Shown piece after piece: positions 1 to 9,724 of a stretch of 25,219 nucleotides of DNA. The notes beneath the pieces are model-generated. The model ran no database searches, was not told where the DNA came from, and saw nothing but the letters and a program-made list of their open reading frames with translations. The translations under genes were made by a program, and so were the position numbers. The stretch spans positions 1 to 25,219 of the forward strand of contig JBPEXY010000072.1 in NCBI GenBank assembly GCA_052031065.1, written 5' to 3'. Numbering within the stretch: position 1 is the stretch's first letter; every line of letters starts with the position of its first letter. Source of the stretch: JBPEXY01 sp052031065 (GTDB lineage: Bacteria; Pseudomonadota; Gammaproteobacteria; Immundisolibacterales; Immundisolibacteraceae).

Positions 1-239
1 CCGTTGATGGTTTACTGGCAGTTGGCGTTTTGCTGCCGATTCCGTTATGTCCGCCGCCAATGAGGTCGGTGACCGCTACATAGATCATCCGCTATGGTCA
101 GGTTAGACTGGCATCGACTGACCGGTGGCCGGCGGGTTACGGGACCGCTTAACTGACTTTTACCGTCGGCTACAACCGACGGGTGGCTACCGTTGAATAT
201 TTTTTAATTGGCAACTTGATAAGGCTGGATGGTTAAACA
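1..239. other. Left-edge region with no convincing gene
   Basis: No reading frame here can be assigned with confidence. A plus-strand frame ending at a TAG at 104-106 reads in a protein-like way over its last 30 codons but has a TGA at 5-7. A minus-strand ATG at 86-88 stays open to the left edge for 29 codons, without a clear ribosome binding site. A perfect 7-bp inverted repeat lies at 163-169 and 176-182 (CCGTCGG / CCGACGG, 6-base loop). It has no adjacent T run, so it is not a standard terminator. The AT-rich stretch at about 193-222 is where a promoter for the next gene would be expected, but no strong -35/-10 pair is visible. Confidence 0.4.
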
Positions 240-1199
240 ATGGATAGTTCCGTAAGCGAGGGTGCTGGCAGCGATGTCACAGTAACGGTGGCGGCGATCA
301 GGCAGTCACTGTCGCGGGTCTGGCTCGGTGACCAGTTTATTCTTGATTTGATGCTGGTGACGGTACTGGCGCGGGGCCATCTATTGCTGGAAGATGTTCC
401 CGGTGTGGGTAAAACCACCCTTGCCAAGAGTTTGGCGCGGGCGCTGGGGATGGATTTCAACCGCGTGCAGTTCACCAATGATATTTTGCCGGCGGATATT
501 CTCGGCGGCAGCGTCTATAACCCGGTAGACGGTAATTTCAACTTCGTTGCCGGACCCATATTTACCGACTTCCTTCTCGCCGATGAAATCAACCGCGCTT
601 CCACTCGCAGCCAATCGGCGTTTTTGCAGGCAATGGAAGAGGGCGGCGTCTCTGTCGATGGGGTTAACCATGTGCTGTCGCCGCTGTTTACCGTCATCGC
701 AACGCAGAACCCGATCGATTACGACAGCACCAACCCGTTGCCGGAGGCGCAGCTGGACCGCTTTCTGGTGGCAACCTCTATCGGTTATCCGCAGCGTGAT
801 CAGGAGTTGTCGCTGCTTGAAGGCGACCGCAATACCGGCGACCCACTGGTTGAGGCAGTTTTGGGTGGTGAACAGTTGAGTGCACTGCAGGAGCTGGCGC
901 GTAACGTTTTTTTGCATCCACAGCTGGCTCAATATATTGTCGATCTGGCGCGCCTGAGCCGGGAGGATGAAAGGTTGCGTCTGGGCATTTCTCCGCGCGG
1001 TTCTATTCACCTGGCACAGGCGGCGCGAGCACTGGCGGTGATACGCGGCCGCGATTCGGTTATTGCTGAGGATATTCAACAACTGATTCCGCCCGTCTGG
1101 TCCCACCGCTTACTGCCGCGGCACGGGCGCGATCAGGATCGTAGTGCCGCTGTTGAGCTGCTCAATGAGTTGTTGCAACAGGTTCCTTTGCCGCGCTAA
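240..1199 (+). CDS. MoxR-family AAA+ ATPase
   Basis: This is a cytoplasmic AAA+ ATPase of the MoxR family, thought to act as a chaperone that helps mature or activate partner proteins, often envelope or metal-cofactor enzymes. The 319-residue protein has a Walker A motif PGVGKTT at residues 54-60, a Walker B motif FLLADEI at 111-117, a sensor-like TQNP motif and a PEAQLDRF box typical of the family. Its length is normal for MoxR. It starts at an ATG with only a weak Shine-Dalgarno sequence. It is followed 70 bases later by a DUF58 gene and then a TgpA-like gene, the standard gene neighbourhood of this family. The partner it acts on cannot be told from the sequence. Confidence 0.95.
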   Translation: MDSSVSEGAGSDVTVTVAAIRQSLSRVWLGDQFILDLMLVTVLARGHLLLEDVPGVGKTTLAKSLARALGMDFNRVQFTNDILPADILGGSVYNPVDGNFNFVAGPIFTDFLLADEINRASTRSQSAFLQAMEEGGVSVDGVNHVLSPLFTVIATQNPIDYDSTNPLPEAQLDRFLVATSIGYPQRDQELSLLEGDRNTGDPLVEAVLGGEQLSALQELARNVFLHPQLAQYIVDLARLSREDERLRLGISPRGSIHLAQAARALAVIRGRDSVIAEDIQQLIPPVWSHRLLPRHGRDQDRSAAVELLNELLQQVPLPR

Positions 1200-1269
1200 C
1201 GGTTAACAAGGTGTCAGGGGTGTTTAGGTCCAGGCAACTGCTCTGTCGCTGTCAAAGGTAGGTGAACCC

Positions 1270-2574
1270 TTGAAGTACATCGAGGATCGTCCGCTCCGTG
1301 TTGCCGGAGAACCCTATCCGCTGCATCTCTGGCGTCTTCTGCGCTGGGTTTCCGAACTGCGGCTGGTGCCAGCGGCAACCGAAACGGCGCGTAATCCGTT
1401 GCGTCGCCCATTAATTTTTGGCCCTGCTGCCCGGCTGACCCGTCCCGGCAAGATATTGACCTTCGCTGCGGTGGTTCTGTTGCTGCTGAGTTTTCGCCGT
1501 GGAGAGAGCTTTGCCATGCAGACCTCCGCGTTGATCAGCGGCACTATTGTCTGGGCGGCGCTGGTCGGTTGGTGGTACCGGCCGCGGGTGGAGGCGCGTC
1601 GGCTCGGCAGCAGTTGGGCGGTGGCCAAACAGCCCTATCGCGCCCAGGTGCAGCTGTCTCATCGCGGTACACGCCCGTTGCGTAATCTGGTGGTGCGGGA
1701 GATGCATGTCCGTGGGTTTCGACTGCCCAGCGAATCATTGCGACCCCATCTCGATCAGCTGCCCCAGGGTGGACAGATTAGTGTACCCATCGAGGTAACC
1801 CCCCAAAGTCGGGGTAACCACCGGCTTGATGGGGTGGTGGTCGATTCTTATTTTCCCTTCTTTCTAACCCGCAGTAGCCAGAAGATTTCCTTGCCACAAC
1901 CGTTGAGTGTATTGCCGCCGGCAGTCCGCTTTGACTTGGCATCACTGCGGCTGATGTCCGACCAGGCGGCCAAATCGGTCCGGTTTGGTACCGATAAGGG
2001 ACGGCGTGAACGGGCGCTGGACTATGCCTTTTCGCGCAATTTTCAGAGTGGCGATCCACCGGCACGCCTTGACCGCCGTGCCAGCGCGCGCCGTGGAGAA
2101 CCGATGAGCAAAGTCTTTCATGGCGCCTTGAAGCTTAATCCACAGGGTCTGGTGCTGGTCGTCGATATGTCTCTGGCGTCACTGCCCGAGTGGCAACCAC
2201 GTCCTAATGACCCTGCCGAGATTGATCGACGCCTGGCGCTGGCAGTTGAAGTAGAGCGCAGGGCGCGCGGTGAAGGGCTAAAACTGGACGGCTGCTGGTG
2301 GAACGGAGTCTGGCAGCCGGTGGCCAATACCGATGATTTTTACCGGCAGGTTGCCGGTGCCGAAGCGCGTCACCAGCGAAACTTGCCGACTCAGCTTGAT
2401 CATGATGACTGGATTCATGTTCTTGTCACCGGCCGTTGGGATCAACAGGTTGATTCCTGGGTGGAACGTCACCGTGCCAGTGGCTTTATGGTGCTGGTAT
2501 TGCTGTTGCCCGAGGCGCCGGAATACGCAGGTGAACTGCCGATCATTGCGGGCTATACCGAGTTGCCGAGATGA
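1270..2574 (+). CDS. DUF58 domain-containing membrane protein
   Basis: The 434-residue protein carries two likely membrane segments near residues 61-75 and 85-102, then a long soluble part. The DUF58 signature is seen around residues 248-280 as a GD..ARLDRRASARRGE stretch, close to the family pattern GDxxRxIDWKxSAR. DUF58 proteins regularly sit next to MoxR ATPases and are suspected clients of them; their biochemical role is unknown. The start chosen is TTG at 1270, supported by an AGGTGA box 4 bases upstream, although that spacing is short. No other in-frame start precedes the conserved N-terminal part. The last bases overlap the next gene by ATGA, which suggests translational coupling. Confidence 0.9.
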   Translation: MKYIEDRPLRVAGEPYPLHLWRLLRWVSELRLVPAATETARNPLRRPLIFGPAARLTRPGKILTFAAVVLLLLSFRRGESFAMQTSALISGTIVWAALVGWWYRPRVEARRLGSSWAVAKQPYRAQVQLSHRGTRPLRNLVVREMHVRGFRLPSESLRPHLDQLPQGGQISVPIEVTPQSRGNHRLDGVVVDSYFPFFLTRSSQKISLPQPLSVLPPAVRFDLASLRLMSDQAAKSVRFGTDKGRRERALDYAFSRNFQSGDPPARLDRRASARRGEPMSKVFHGALKLNPQGLVLVVDMSLASLPEWQPRPNDPAEIDRRLALAVEVERRARGEGLKLDGCWWNGVWQPVANTDDFYRQVAGAEARHQRNLPTQLDHDDWIHVLVTGRWDQQVDSWVERHRASGFMVLVLLLPEAPEYAGELPIIAGYTELPR

Positions 2575-4562
2575 ACCGCCTGGCCGATCTTGCGCTTGGT
2601 GGCTTTGCCCTTGCCGTGGTCGTGCATCTGACCGGCTCCATGGGGTTTGACGCTCTCGGTTACGGTTTCTGCGCCTTGATCCTGTTGCGTTTGTTGTTGC
2701 CGATACGACCGGCTCCGCCAACGCCGGGCCTGGGGTTTATTCTGCTCGCCGGGGGCGGACTCGCCGGCTGGTTTACGATTGAAGAATTTGCCGTGCCCGG
2801 TAGCTGGCCGATGATCTTCAAGGCGTTTGCCGGCATCTGCCTTGGCGGGCTTATTGTGTTTGTCTGGCAGTTTTTTGCCCGCCAGCAGGAGCGCTCCAGT
2901 CAGCCTTTACAGCCGACTACCCAGAACATGCTGGTCACCGGATTGCTGCTGTTACTGCTGACACCCCTGGCACGCCAGGCCAATGGATTTACCGGTGTCT
3001 CCGAAGTGGACCAGCAGGCGCTGTTGGTTCAGCAGGGCGGTGTCCTGCTGGCGGTAATCGGGTTTAGCCTGGCGCGCCAGCAGAGTGACCGCTGGCGCTG
3101 GCTGGTGTTACTGCTACCACCGATCCTGGCGGTACCGATCATGGCCAAGCTGATGTTGATGCTGCAACGCCCACTGATGATGGCCATGTGGCTGATGGCG
3201 CCAAATCTGGGTGGCGGTAACGTCGGTTTTACCCCGCTCCAGTACCTGGATCATCAGGCCTTCCTCAAGCCTTCCAGCAAGGTGGTAATGCGGGTGCGCG
3301 CGCAGCAGTTGCCAAGCCCCTATCTGGTCGGTAATCGATTGACCCGGTTTTCCTCTGCAAGCATGAGCTGGGGAGCCGGCCCAACCACAGCGGAGGCGGT
3401 TTCGATCCCCTCCAGTGACACCGGCACGGCGGCTTTTCAGCTGCTGGCGAATGACAACGGCGACCAGGCACCGTCGCAGTGGAGTATGGCGGTTACCAGT
3501 TTGCGCTGGGATGACCTGCTGTTTTTACCGCCACAGGCTGGCGTGGTTTCATTTGATGGTGACAGTTTTGAGTTGAATGCTCACCAGGTGTGGAGCGGTG
3601 CATTTACAGAAGGGGCGGCGAAGTTCTGGAGGGTGAGGCCGGGGACGCGCAAGGCCGGAGTCGCGGACCCGGAAACCCTGCAGTTACCGGAATTCTGGGA
3701 CCAGCCCCTGCAGCAGCGGGCTGCCCAGTATGCACTCATTGAAAGTGGTGGCCGGACCCAACAATCGACGCGGTTTGAGTCTGAGCGGCGTAGAGTAGTG
3801 GCGCGAATTCGAGAAGATTTCCTTGGTCGGGAATATTCACTGTCGGTGGATCTGAATCAGCGCAAGCCGTTTCACGATTTTTTCCTTAATGATCGCCCTG
3901 GCTACTGTTTCTGGTTTGCCACAGCAGCGGGACTGGCGTTACGGGCGAACCAGATACCCAGCCGCCTGGTGAGTGGCTATTATGTCCATGAACGGGTGGG
4001 TGGGGATCTTTGGCTGGTGCGGGAGCGCGATGCCCACTCCTGGATCGAGTGGCAGGACGAGCAGGGATACTGGCACACATTTGATCCCACACCCCCCTCG
4101 CTCGGTCTGTTTCAGCAGCAATATCAGGGCAGTGTGTTGGGTCGTTGGGTGCACCTGATTCGTGATCGGATCAGTCGCGCCTGGGCCAGCTTTGACCTCA
4201 CCGAACAGACAGAAAATATCGCCATTATTGGCGGTTTCGTGATACTGCTGTTTCTCTTTGTGCGTGAATATCTGCGCATCCGCGAGGTTAATGCAAAACT
4301 GCCTCACGACCAGCGCGCGCGGCAGTGGCGCAAGTTGTGGCAGCAGTTTATCGCCTTGAGCGGTTTGCCCGACCAGCAGCACTGGAGCGCTGAAGATTAT
4401 CGGCACAGATTGCCTGCTGGCTGGAGTGACAGCCAGGTAGCGTCAGCAGAAGCTTTTTTAAGTTTCTATCAACAGAGCAGATTTGCCGCCGACCAGGTCG
4501 ATTTGAGCCAGGGAAAAACCCTGCTCAGCTCACTGCGCAGGGCGATGAAAGAGCGGCCCTGA
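2571..4562 (+). CDS. TgpA-type transglutaminase-like membrane protein
   Basis: This 663-residue protein has several hydrophobic membrane segments in its first 220 residues, a periplasmic transglutaminase-like domain, another membrane segment near residue 560, and a short cytoplasmic C-terminal DUF4129-like part. The catalytic triad of the papain-like transglutaminase fold is complete: Cys446 in GYCFWFATAAGLALRA, His489 in DAHSWIEW, and Asp505 in FDPTPP. This layout matches TgpA of Pseudomonas aeruginosa, an inner-membrane protein with a periplasmic transglutaminase domain reported to be essential there. Its start codon overlaps the stop of the DUF58 gene, so the three genes from the MoxR ATPase onward form an operon. 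The natural substrate is unknown. Confidence 0.92.
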   Translation: MNRLADLALGGFALAVVVHLTGSMGFDALGYGFCALILLRLLLPIRPAPPTPGLGFILLAGGGLAGWFTIEEFAVPGSWPMIFKAFAGICLGGLIVFVWQFFARQQERSSQPLQPTTQNMLVTGLLLLLLTPLARQANGFTGVSEVDQQALLVQQGGVLLAVIGFSLARQQSDRWRWLVLLLPPILAVPIMAKLMLMLQRPLMMAMWLMAPNLGGGNVGFTPLQYLDHQAFLKPSSKVVMRVRAQQLPSPYLVGNRLTRFSSASMSWGAGPTTAEAVSIPSSDTGTAAFQLLANDNGDQAPSQWSMAVTSLRWDDLLFLPPQAGVVSFDGDSFELNAHQVWSGAFTEGAAKFWRVRPGTRKAGVADPETLQLPEFWDQPLQQRAAQYALIESGGRTQQSTRFESERRRVVARIREDFLGREYSLSVDLNQRKPFHDFFLNDRPGYCFWFATAAGLALRANQIPSRLVSGYYVHERVGGDLWLVRERDAHSWIEWQDEQGYWHTFDPTPPSLGLFQQQYQGSVLGRWVHLIRDRISRAWASFDLTEQTENIAIIGGFVILLFLFVREYLRIREVNAKLPHDQRARQWRKLWQQFIALSGLPDQQHWSAEDYRHRLPAGWSDSQVASAEAFLSFYQQSRFAADQVDLSQGKTLLSSLRRAMKERP

Positions 4563-4718
4563 CTCGTTAACTGCGACTGCCGGAAGGCCTGCTCGTGGCC
4601 TTAAGCGGCTTGTGAATTTGGCCGGTTGCCATTGTTCCGGTGGCGTCATTTTGTTAAATTTTGCACGCCGAATTGCAGCCGTTCCCCGGCCCTTCTCCCC
4701 AATTTACAGGCTGTGAAA
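4563..4718 (+). promoter_or_regulatory. Possible pyrG promoter region
   Basis: This 156-base gap separates the TgpA-like gene from pyrG. A weak sigma-70-like pair is TTGTTC at 4632-4637 and TTAAAT at 4654-4659, 16 bases apart. Upstream, AAGGCC at 4584-4589 and GGCCTT at 4597-4602 form a 6-bp stem with a 7-base loop but lack a T run, so termination there is doubtful. The assignment rests on gene spacing and weak box matches only. Confidence 0.25.
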
Positions 4719-6380
4719 ATGCCCAAATTTGTGTTCGTTACGGGTGGTGTCGTTTCCTCGCTGGGAAAAGGCATCGCCTCCGCTTCTATCGGCACTCTGC
4801 TGGAAAGCAGGGGGCTTAATGTCACCTTTATCAAGCTTGACCCCTACATCAACGTAGACCCCGGCACCATGAACCCGATCCAGCACGGTGAGGTTTTTGT
4901 CACCGAGGATGGTGCTGAAACAGACCTTGATCTCGGTCATTACGAAAGGTTTGCCCGCACGCCCATGCGGCGGACCAATAACTTCACTACCGGCAGAATC
5001 TACGAAAACGTGATCGCCAAGGAGCGTCGTGGCGATTATCTCGGCGCAACTGTGCAGGTCATCCCGCACATTACTGATGAGATTAAACGCTGCATCAAGC
5101 TCGGTGCCGGTAATGCTGACGTTGCCATGGTGGAGATTGGTGGCACCGTCGGTGATATCGAATCATTACCCTTTCTCGAGGCGATCCGGCAGTTGGCGAT
5201 AGAGCAGGGACGCCAGAACGCCATGTTTGTCCATCTCACCCTGGTGCCCTATCTGAGTGCCAGTGGGGAGATTAAAACCAAACCGACCCAGCACTCCGTG
5301 AAAGAGCTGCGCAGTATCGGTATCCAGCCGGATCTGTTGCTCTGTCGTTGTGAAGAGGAGCTGCCGGAGGCGGAGCGAAAAAAAATCGCCCTGTTTACTA
5401 ACGTCAGTGCTGACGCGGTTATTTCCGCGCGCGATGTTGCCAATATCTACCGGGTGCCGTTGGAGTATCACCAGCAGGGTGTCGACCAGTTGATTATAGA
5501 GCGGCTCGGTATTGAAGCTGGCTCGCTGGAATTCTCCCAGTGGGAATCGTTCGTCAGCAATTTTGAGAATCCGGAAATCGAGGTGAACGTCGCGCTGGTC
5601 GGTAAGTATGTCGACCTTCCCGATGCTTACAAATCGCTCAATGAGGCGCTGCAGCACGCCGCTGCCCACACCCGCACGCGGGTCAATACCCACTTTATTG
5701 ACGCTGAAGAGATTGAACGCAAGGGGCTGCAGGTTCTTGATGGTATGGATGCGATCCTGGTCCCGGGGGGATTTGGCACCCGTGGGTCGGAAGGCAAAAT
5801 CAGCGCTATCCGCTATGCCCGTGAACAGCGCATACCGTTCCTCGGTATCTGCCTCGGCATGCAGCTGGCAGTAGTTGAGTATGCGCGCAACCGGGCCGAT
5901 ATGCCGGCCGCCCATAGCACCGAGTTTGATGCCGAAACGCCAGAGCCGGTGATTGCCATGATCACCGAGTGGACCAACCGTGATGGTTCGCGGGAAACCC
6001 GCGATGGTAAGACCGACCTCGGCGGCACCATGCGTCTCGGTGGCCAGCGTTGTCGCCTGCAGGAAGGTTCACAGGTGGCGGCCATTTATCAGCGGGAGGA
6101 GATCGTCGAGCGCCATCGCCACCGTTATGAATTTAACCCCGGTTATCTGCGGACGCTGGAAGAGCATGGACTGCGATTTACCGGCCGGTCAGTGCTCGAT
6201 TCTCTGGTAGAGGTGATAGAGATTCCTGATCACCCCTGGTTCCTCGGTTGCCAGTATCACCCGGAGTTCACCTCCAATCCCCGCGATGGTCATCCGCTGT
6301 TTATCAGCTACATCGCTGCGGCCCGGGCATTTCAGACCGGGGATGCGGTGAAGGAACAGACTGAGGAGCAGCGGTCATGA
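4719..6380 (+). CDS. pyrG: CTP synthase
   Basis: CTP synthase makes CTP from UTP, ATP and glutamine in the cytoplasm, the last step of pyrimidine nucleotide synthesis. From the chosen ATG the protein has 553 residues, normal for bacterial PyrG. The N-terminal synthetase domain begins with the family hallmark KFVFVTGGVVSSLGKG, continues with KLDPYINVDPGTMNP and GHYERF, and has GGTVGDIES near 141-149. The C-terminal class I glutamine amidotransferase domain has its nucleophile Cys378 in GICLGMQ and the His514/Glu516 pair in QYHPEF. The reading frame is open 31 codons further upstream, but those codons are not conserved in the family and this ATG gives the canonical start. The stop overlaps the kdsA start by ATGA. 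Confidence 0.97.
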   Translation: MPKFVFVTGGVVSSLGKGIASASIGTLLESRGLNVTFIKLDPYINVDPGTMNPIQHGEVFVTEDGAETDLDLGHYERFARTPMRRTNNFTTGRIYENVIAKERRGDYLGATVQVIPHITDEIKRCIKLGAGNADVAMVEIGGTVGDIESLPFLEAIRQLAIEQGRQNAMFVHLTLVPYLSASGEIKTKPTQHSVKELRSIGIQPDLLLCRCEEELPEAERKKIALFTNVSADAVISARDVANIYRVPLEYHQQGVDQLIIERLGIEAGSLEFSQWESFVSNFENPEIEVNVALVGKYVDLPDAYKSLNEALQHAAAHTRTRVNTHFIDAEEIERKGLQVLDGMDAILVPGGFGTRGSEGKISAIRYAREQRIPFLGICLGMQLAVVEYARNRADMPAAHSTEFDAETPEPVIAMITEWTNRDGSRETRDGKTDLGGTMRLGGQRCRLQEGSQVAAIYQREEIVERHRHRYEFNPGYLRTLEEHGLRFTGRSVLDSLVEVIEIPDHPWFLGCQYHPEFTSNPRDGHPLFISYIAAARAFQTGDAVKEQTEEQRS

Positions 6381-7222
6381 AAATTGCCGATTTCGAGGTT
6401 GGGGTCGACCAGCCGCTGTTTCTTATCGCCGGCCCCTGTGTGGCGGAATCTCGCGAATTGCTGCTCAACAGTGCAACAACCCTGCGCGGCATTGCCGACC
6501 GTCTGCAATTGCCGATTGTTTTCAAAGCCTCGTTTGATAAAGCCAATCGCAGCTCTTCCAGCTCCTTTCGTGGCCCCGGAATAGAGCAGGGACTCGACTG
6601 GTTGCGGGCGGTACGCGACGAGACCGGCTTGCCGATTCTGACCGATGTACACACCCCGCAGCAGGTTGGCCCGGTGGCCGAAGTGGTGGATATGTTGCAG
6701 ACGCCGGCATTTCTCTGTCGGCAGACCGATCTGATTGAGGCGGTAGGCAGCTGTGGTAAACCGGTCAACATCAAAAAAGGTCAGTTTCTCGCCCCGGGGG
6801 ATATGCAGCAGGTGGTTAACAAGGCGGTTGCTGCTGGCGGAGACGGCAAGGTCACCGTCTGTGAGCGCGGTGTCTCCTTCGGCTACAACAATCTGGTGGT
6901 GGATATGCGCGGCCTGGCGATCATGCGTGATACCGGCTGTCCGGTGGTGTTTGATGCCACCCATGCCGTACAGCTGCCCGGTGGGCAGGGTGACCGCTCC
7001 GGCGGTGAACGTCAGCACGTCCCGGTGCTTGCCCGTGCCGCGGTTGCTGCCGGTGTCAGCGGGCTGTTTATGGAGACTCATCCCGATCCGGCCAACGCGC
7101 TGAGCGATGGACCCAATGCCTGGCCTCTGGATCGTATGGAGGAGCTGCTGGAGACGTTGCTGGAGCTCGACCGGGTGGTCAAGTCCCGCCCGTTGGCGGA
7201 GAAGCTGCTGCCCGCCGATTGA
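6377..7222 (+). CDS. kdsA: 2-dehydro-3-deoxyphosphooctonate aldolase (KDO-8-phosphate synthase)
   Basis: KdsA condenses phosphoenolpyruvate with arabinose 5-phosphate to make KDO 8-phosphate, a precursor of the lipopolysaccharide inner core. This shows a Gram-negative host. The 281-residue protein has the expected blocks: AGPCVAES near the N terminus, FKASFDKANRS, TDVHTP, NIKKGQFLAP, FDATHAVQLPGG and METHPDPANALSDGPNAW. The first block carries Cys where E. coli KdsA has Asn (GGMNVLES). Together with the His in DATH, the Glu in METH and the Asp in SDG, this is the ligand set of the metal-dependent class. The gene starts inside the pyrG stop (ATGA overlap), so it is co-translated with pyrG. Confidence 0.96.
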   Translation: MKIADFEVGVDQPLFLIAGPCVAESRELLLNSATTLRGIADRLQLPIVFKASFDKANRSSSSSFRGPGIEQGLDWLRAVRDETGLPILTDVHTPQQVGPVAEVVDMLQTPAFLCRQTDLIEAVGSCGKPVNIKKGQFLAPGDMQQVVNKAVAAGGDGKVTVCERGVSFGYNNLVVDMRGLAIMRDTGCPVVFDATHAVQLPGGQGDRSGGERQHVPVLARAAVAAGVSGLFMETHPDPANALSDGPNAWPLDRMEELLETLLELDRVVKSRPLAEKLLPAD

Positions 7223-7264
7223 GCCGTCTGCCCCGAAGGCTCAGTAGAGCGATTTAAGGCAGAT

Positions 7265-7293
7265 TTTCCCTCGCTAACCTACTGGTTTAGAAT
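7265..7293 (+). promoter_or_regulatory. Candidate eno promoter
   Basis: A TAGAAT box at 7288-7293 matches the -10 consensus at five of six positions. A weak TTTCCC lies 17 bases upstream at 7265-7270. They sit in the 104-base gap between kdsA and eno, the first sizeable gap after pyrG, so a separate eno promoter is plausible. The -35 match is poor. Confidence 0.35.
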
Positions 7294-7326
7294 TCATGAC
7301 TAAGCCGCTGTTTTAATGGATGAAAA

Positions 7327-8622
<1,296 letters not shown>

Positions 8623-8637
8623 AAAAACAGTGCGCCG

Positions 8638-8907
8638 GTGCGACGCCTGAGCCAACTGTTTCTGCTGCTGGTGCTGCTATTGCAGTACCAGCTCTGGCTC
8701 GGTGAGCAGAACCGCTTCGACAGTCGACGAATGGAACGGGAGCTGGCGACCATGGAACTTGAGCTGCAACAGTTGCAGCAGCGTAATTCCCGTTTACGCG
8801 CTGAGGTCAGGGATCTGAAACAGGGGGTTGCCGCATACGAAGAGCTGGCGCGCAGCGACCTGGGCTATATTCGCGAAGGCGAAATCTTCTTTCGTGTCGT
8901 TGAATAG
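8638..8907 (+). CDS. ftsB: Cell division protein FtsB
   Basis: FtsB is a small bitopic inner-membrane protein that forms the FtsQ-FtsL-FtsB complex of the divisome and helps activate septal peptidoglycan synthesis. The 89-residue protein has a short cytoplasmic N terminus, one membrane helix at about residues 5-22, and a coiled coil rich in Glu, Leu and Gln (about 30-65). Its tail AYEELARSDLGYIREGEIFF matches the conserved FtsB C-terminal motif. The start is GTG at 8638, since no ATG precedes the membrane helix in frame. The position between eno and ispD is the standard one. Confidence 0.94.
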   Translation: MRRLSQLFLLLVLLLQYQLWLGEQNRFDSRRMERELATMELELQQLQQRNSRLRAEVRDLKQGVAAYEELARSDLGYIREGEIFFRVVE

Positions 8908-9724
8908 CGCCGTGCCGCCAAAGCGCGCTCTTTGGGCAATAGTCCCCGCGGCAGGAGTCGGCAGCCGGATGCAGGGCGGTGACCTGCCGGACATGCCCAA
9001 GCAGTATCTGCCGATTGACGGACAACCGCTGATACTACACACCCTCAGTAGACTCGCCAGCCATCCTGGAATTTCCGGTATTGTGGTCGCGATCAGCGCC
9101 GTCGACAGCTGGTTTGGGCAGCTCGACCTTACTGATATTAATCGTCTTCTAGATGTGCCGCTGCTTACCACCGCTGGAGGGGTCAGCCGTAGTGAGTCGG
9201 TTGCCGCGGCGACCGACTATCTGATGCAACACCTTGGTGACAGCGCCGAATCTGCCTGGGTGCTGGTCCATGATGCCGCCCGCCCCTGTGTTCGCCTGGC
9301 CGACATAGACCAGTTGCTGGAATGTTGTGATGACCAGGGTGGTCTGCTTGCAATGGAGGTCACCGACACCCTCTGGCAGGTAGAGGGTGATCAACGGTGC
9401 CAGCGAACGCTACCGCGGGACCAGCTGCGCCGGGCGGTGACTCCTCAGTTTTTCCCTTTATTGGGTCTCAACAGCGCGCTGGCGAGATGTCAGCGGGAGC
9501 AGTTCCAACCGACGGATGAAGCCGAGGCGATGGTGCGTGCGGGGTTTCATCCACGGCTGGTGGTGGGCAGTGGCGATAACATCAAGGTCACCCGGCGCGA
9601 AGATCTCGCCCTTGCTGAGTTTTATCTGCGGCGTCAGTCACCGGTCTCAGCAGAGCCGCAGAGCCACAGAAAAAACCGCGACAGAGGACTGAACCGGCAG
9701 TCGCAAAAGAAGGTCTCACAATGA
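8894..9724 (+). CDS. ispD: 2-C-methyl-D-erythritol 4-phosphate cytidylyltransferase
   Basis: IspD couples CTP to methylerythritol 4-phosphate, the third step of the MEP route to isoprenoids. Motifs visible are VPAAGVGSRM with the nucleotide-binding glycines, PKQYLPIDGQPLILHTL, SRSESV, VLVHDAARPCV and the C-terminal GSGDNIKVTRREDLALAEFYL. The start is uncertain: GTG at 8894 (weak AAGGCGA box upstream, 14-base overlap with ftsB), TTG at 8900 and GTG at 8912 are all possible; a start at 8828 would overlap ftsB by 80 bases. After the domain ends there are about 30 extra residues rich in Arg, Lys, Gln and Ser not expected in the family. The stop overlaps the ispF start by ATGA. Confidence 0.93.
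   Translation: MSLNSAVPPKRALWAIVPAAGVGSRMQGGDLPDMPKQYLPIDGQPLILHTLSRLASHPGISGIVVAISAVDSWFGQLDLTDINRLLDVPLLTTAGGVSRSESVAAATDYLMQHLGDSAESAWVLVHDAARPCVRLADIDQLLECCDDQGGLLAMEVTDTLWQVEGDQRCQRTLPRDQLRRAVTPQFFPLLGLNSALARCQREQFQPTDEAEAMVRAGFHPRLVVGSGDNIKVTRREDLALAEFYLRRQSPVSAEPQSHRKNRDRGLNRQSQKKVSQ

Noticed and set aside
163..206. Hairpin at 163-182 followed by a T run at 200-206 as a terminator
   Set aside because: The T run begins 17 bases after the stem, too far for intrinsic termination.
381..1106. Long minus-strand open frame (241 codons) opposite the MoxR gene
   Set aside because: It lies wholly opposite a clear AAA+ ATPase, and its translation shows no domain motif; it is a composition shadow.
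4626..4718. 31-codon N-terminal extension of CTP synthase
   Set aside because: The family starts at the MPKFVFVTGG position; the extension is unlike any PyrG and overlaps the likely promoter.
5166..5915. Minus-strand open frame (249 codons) opposite pyrG
   Set aside because: Fully antisense to conserved CTP synthase, with no recognisable motifs.
6332..7081. Minus-strand open frame (249 codons) opposite kdsA
   Set aside because: Antisense to kdsA; His- and Gln-rich sequence typical of a shadow frame.
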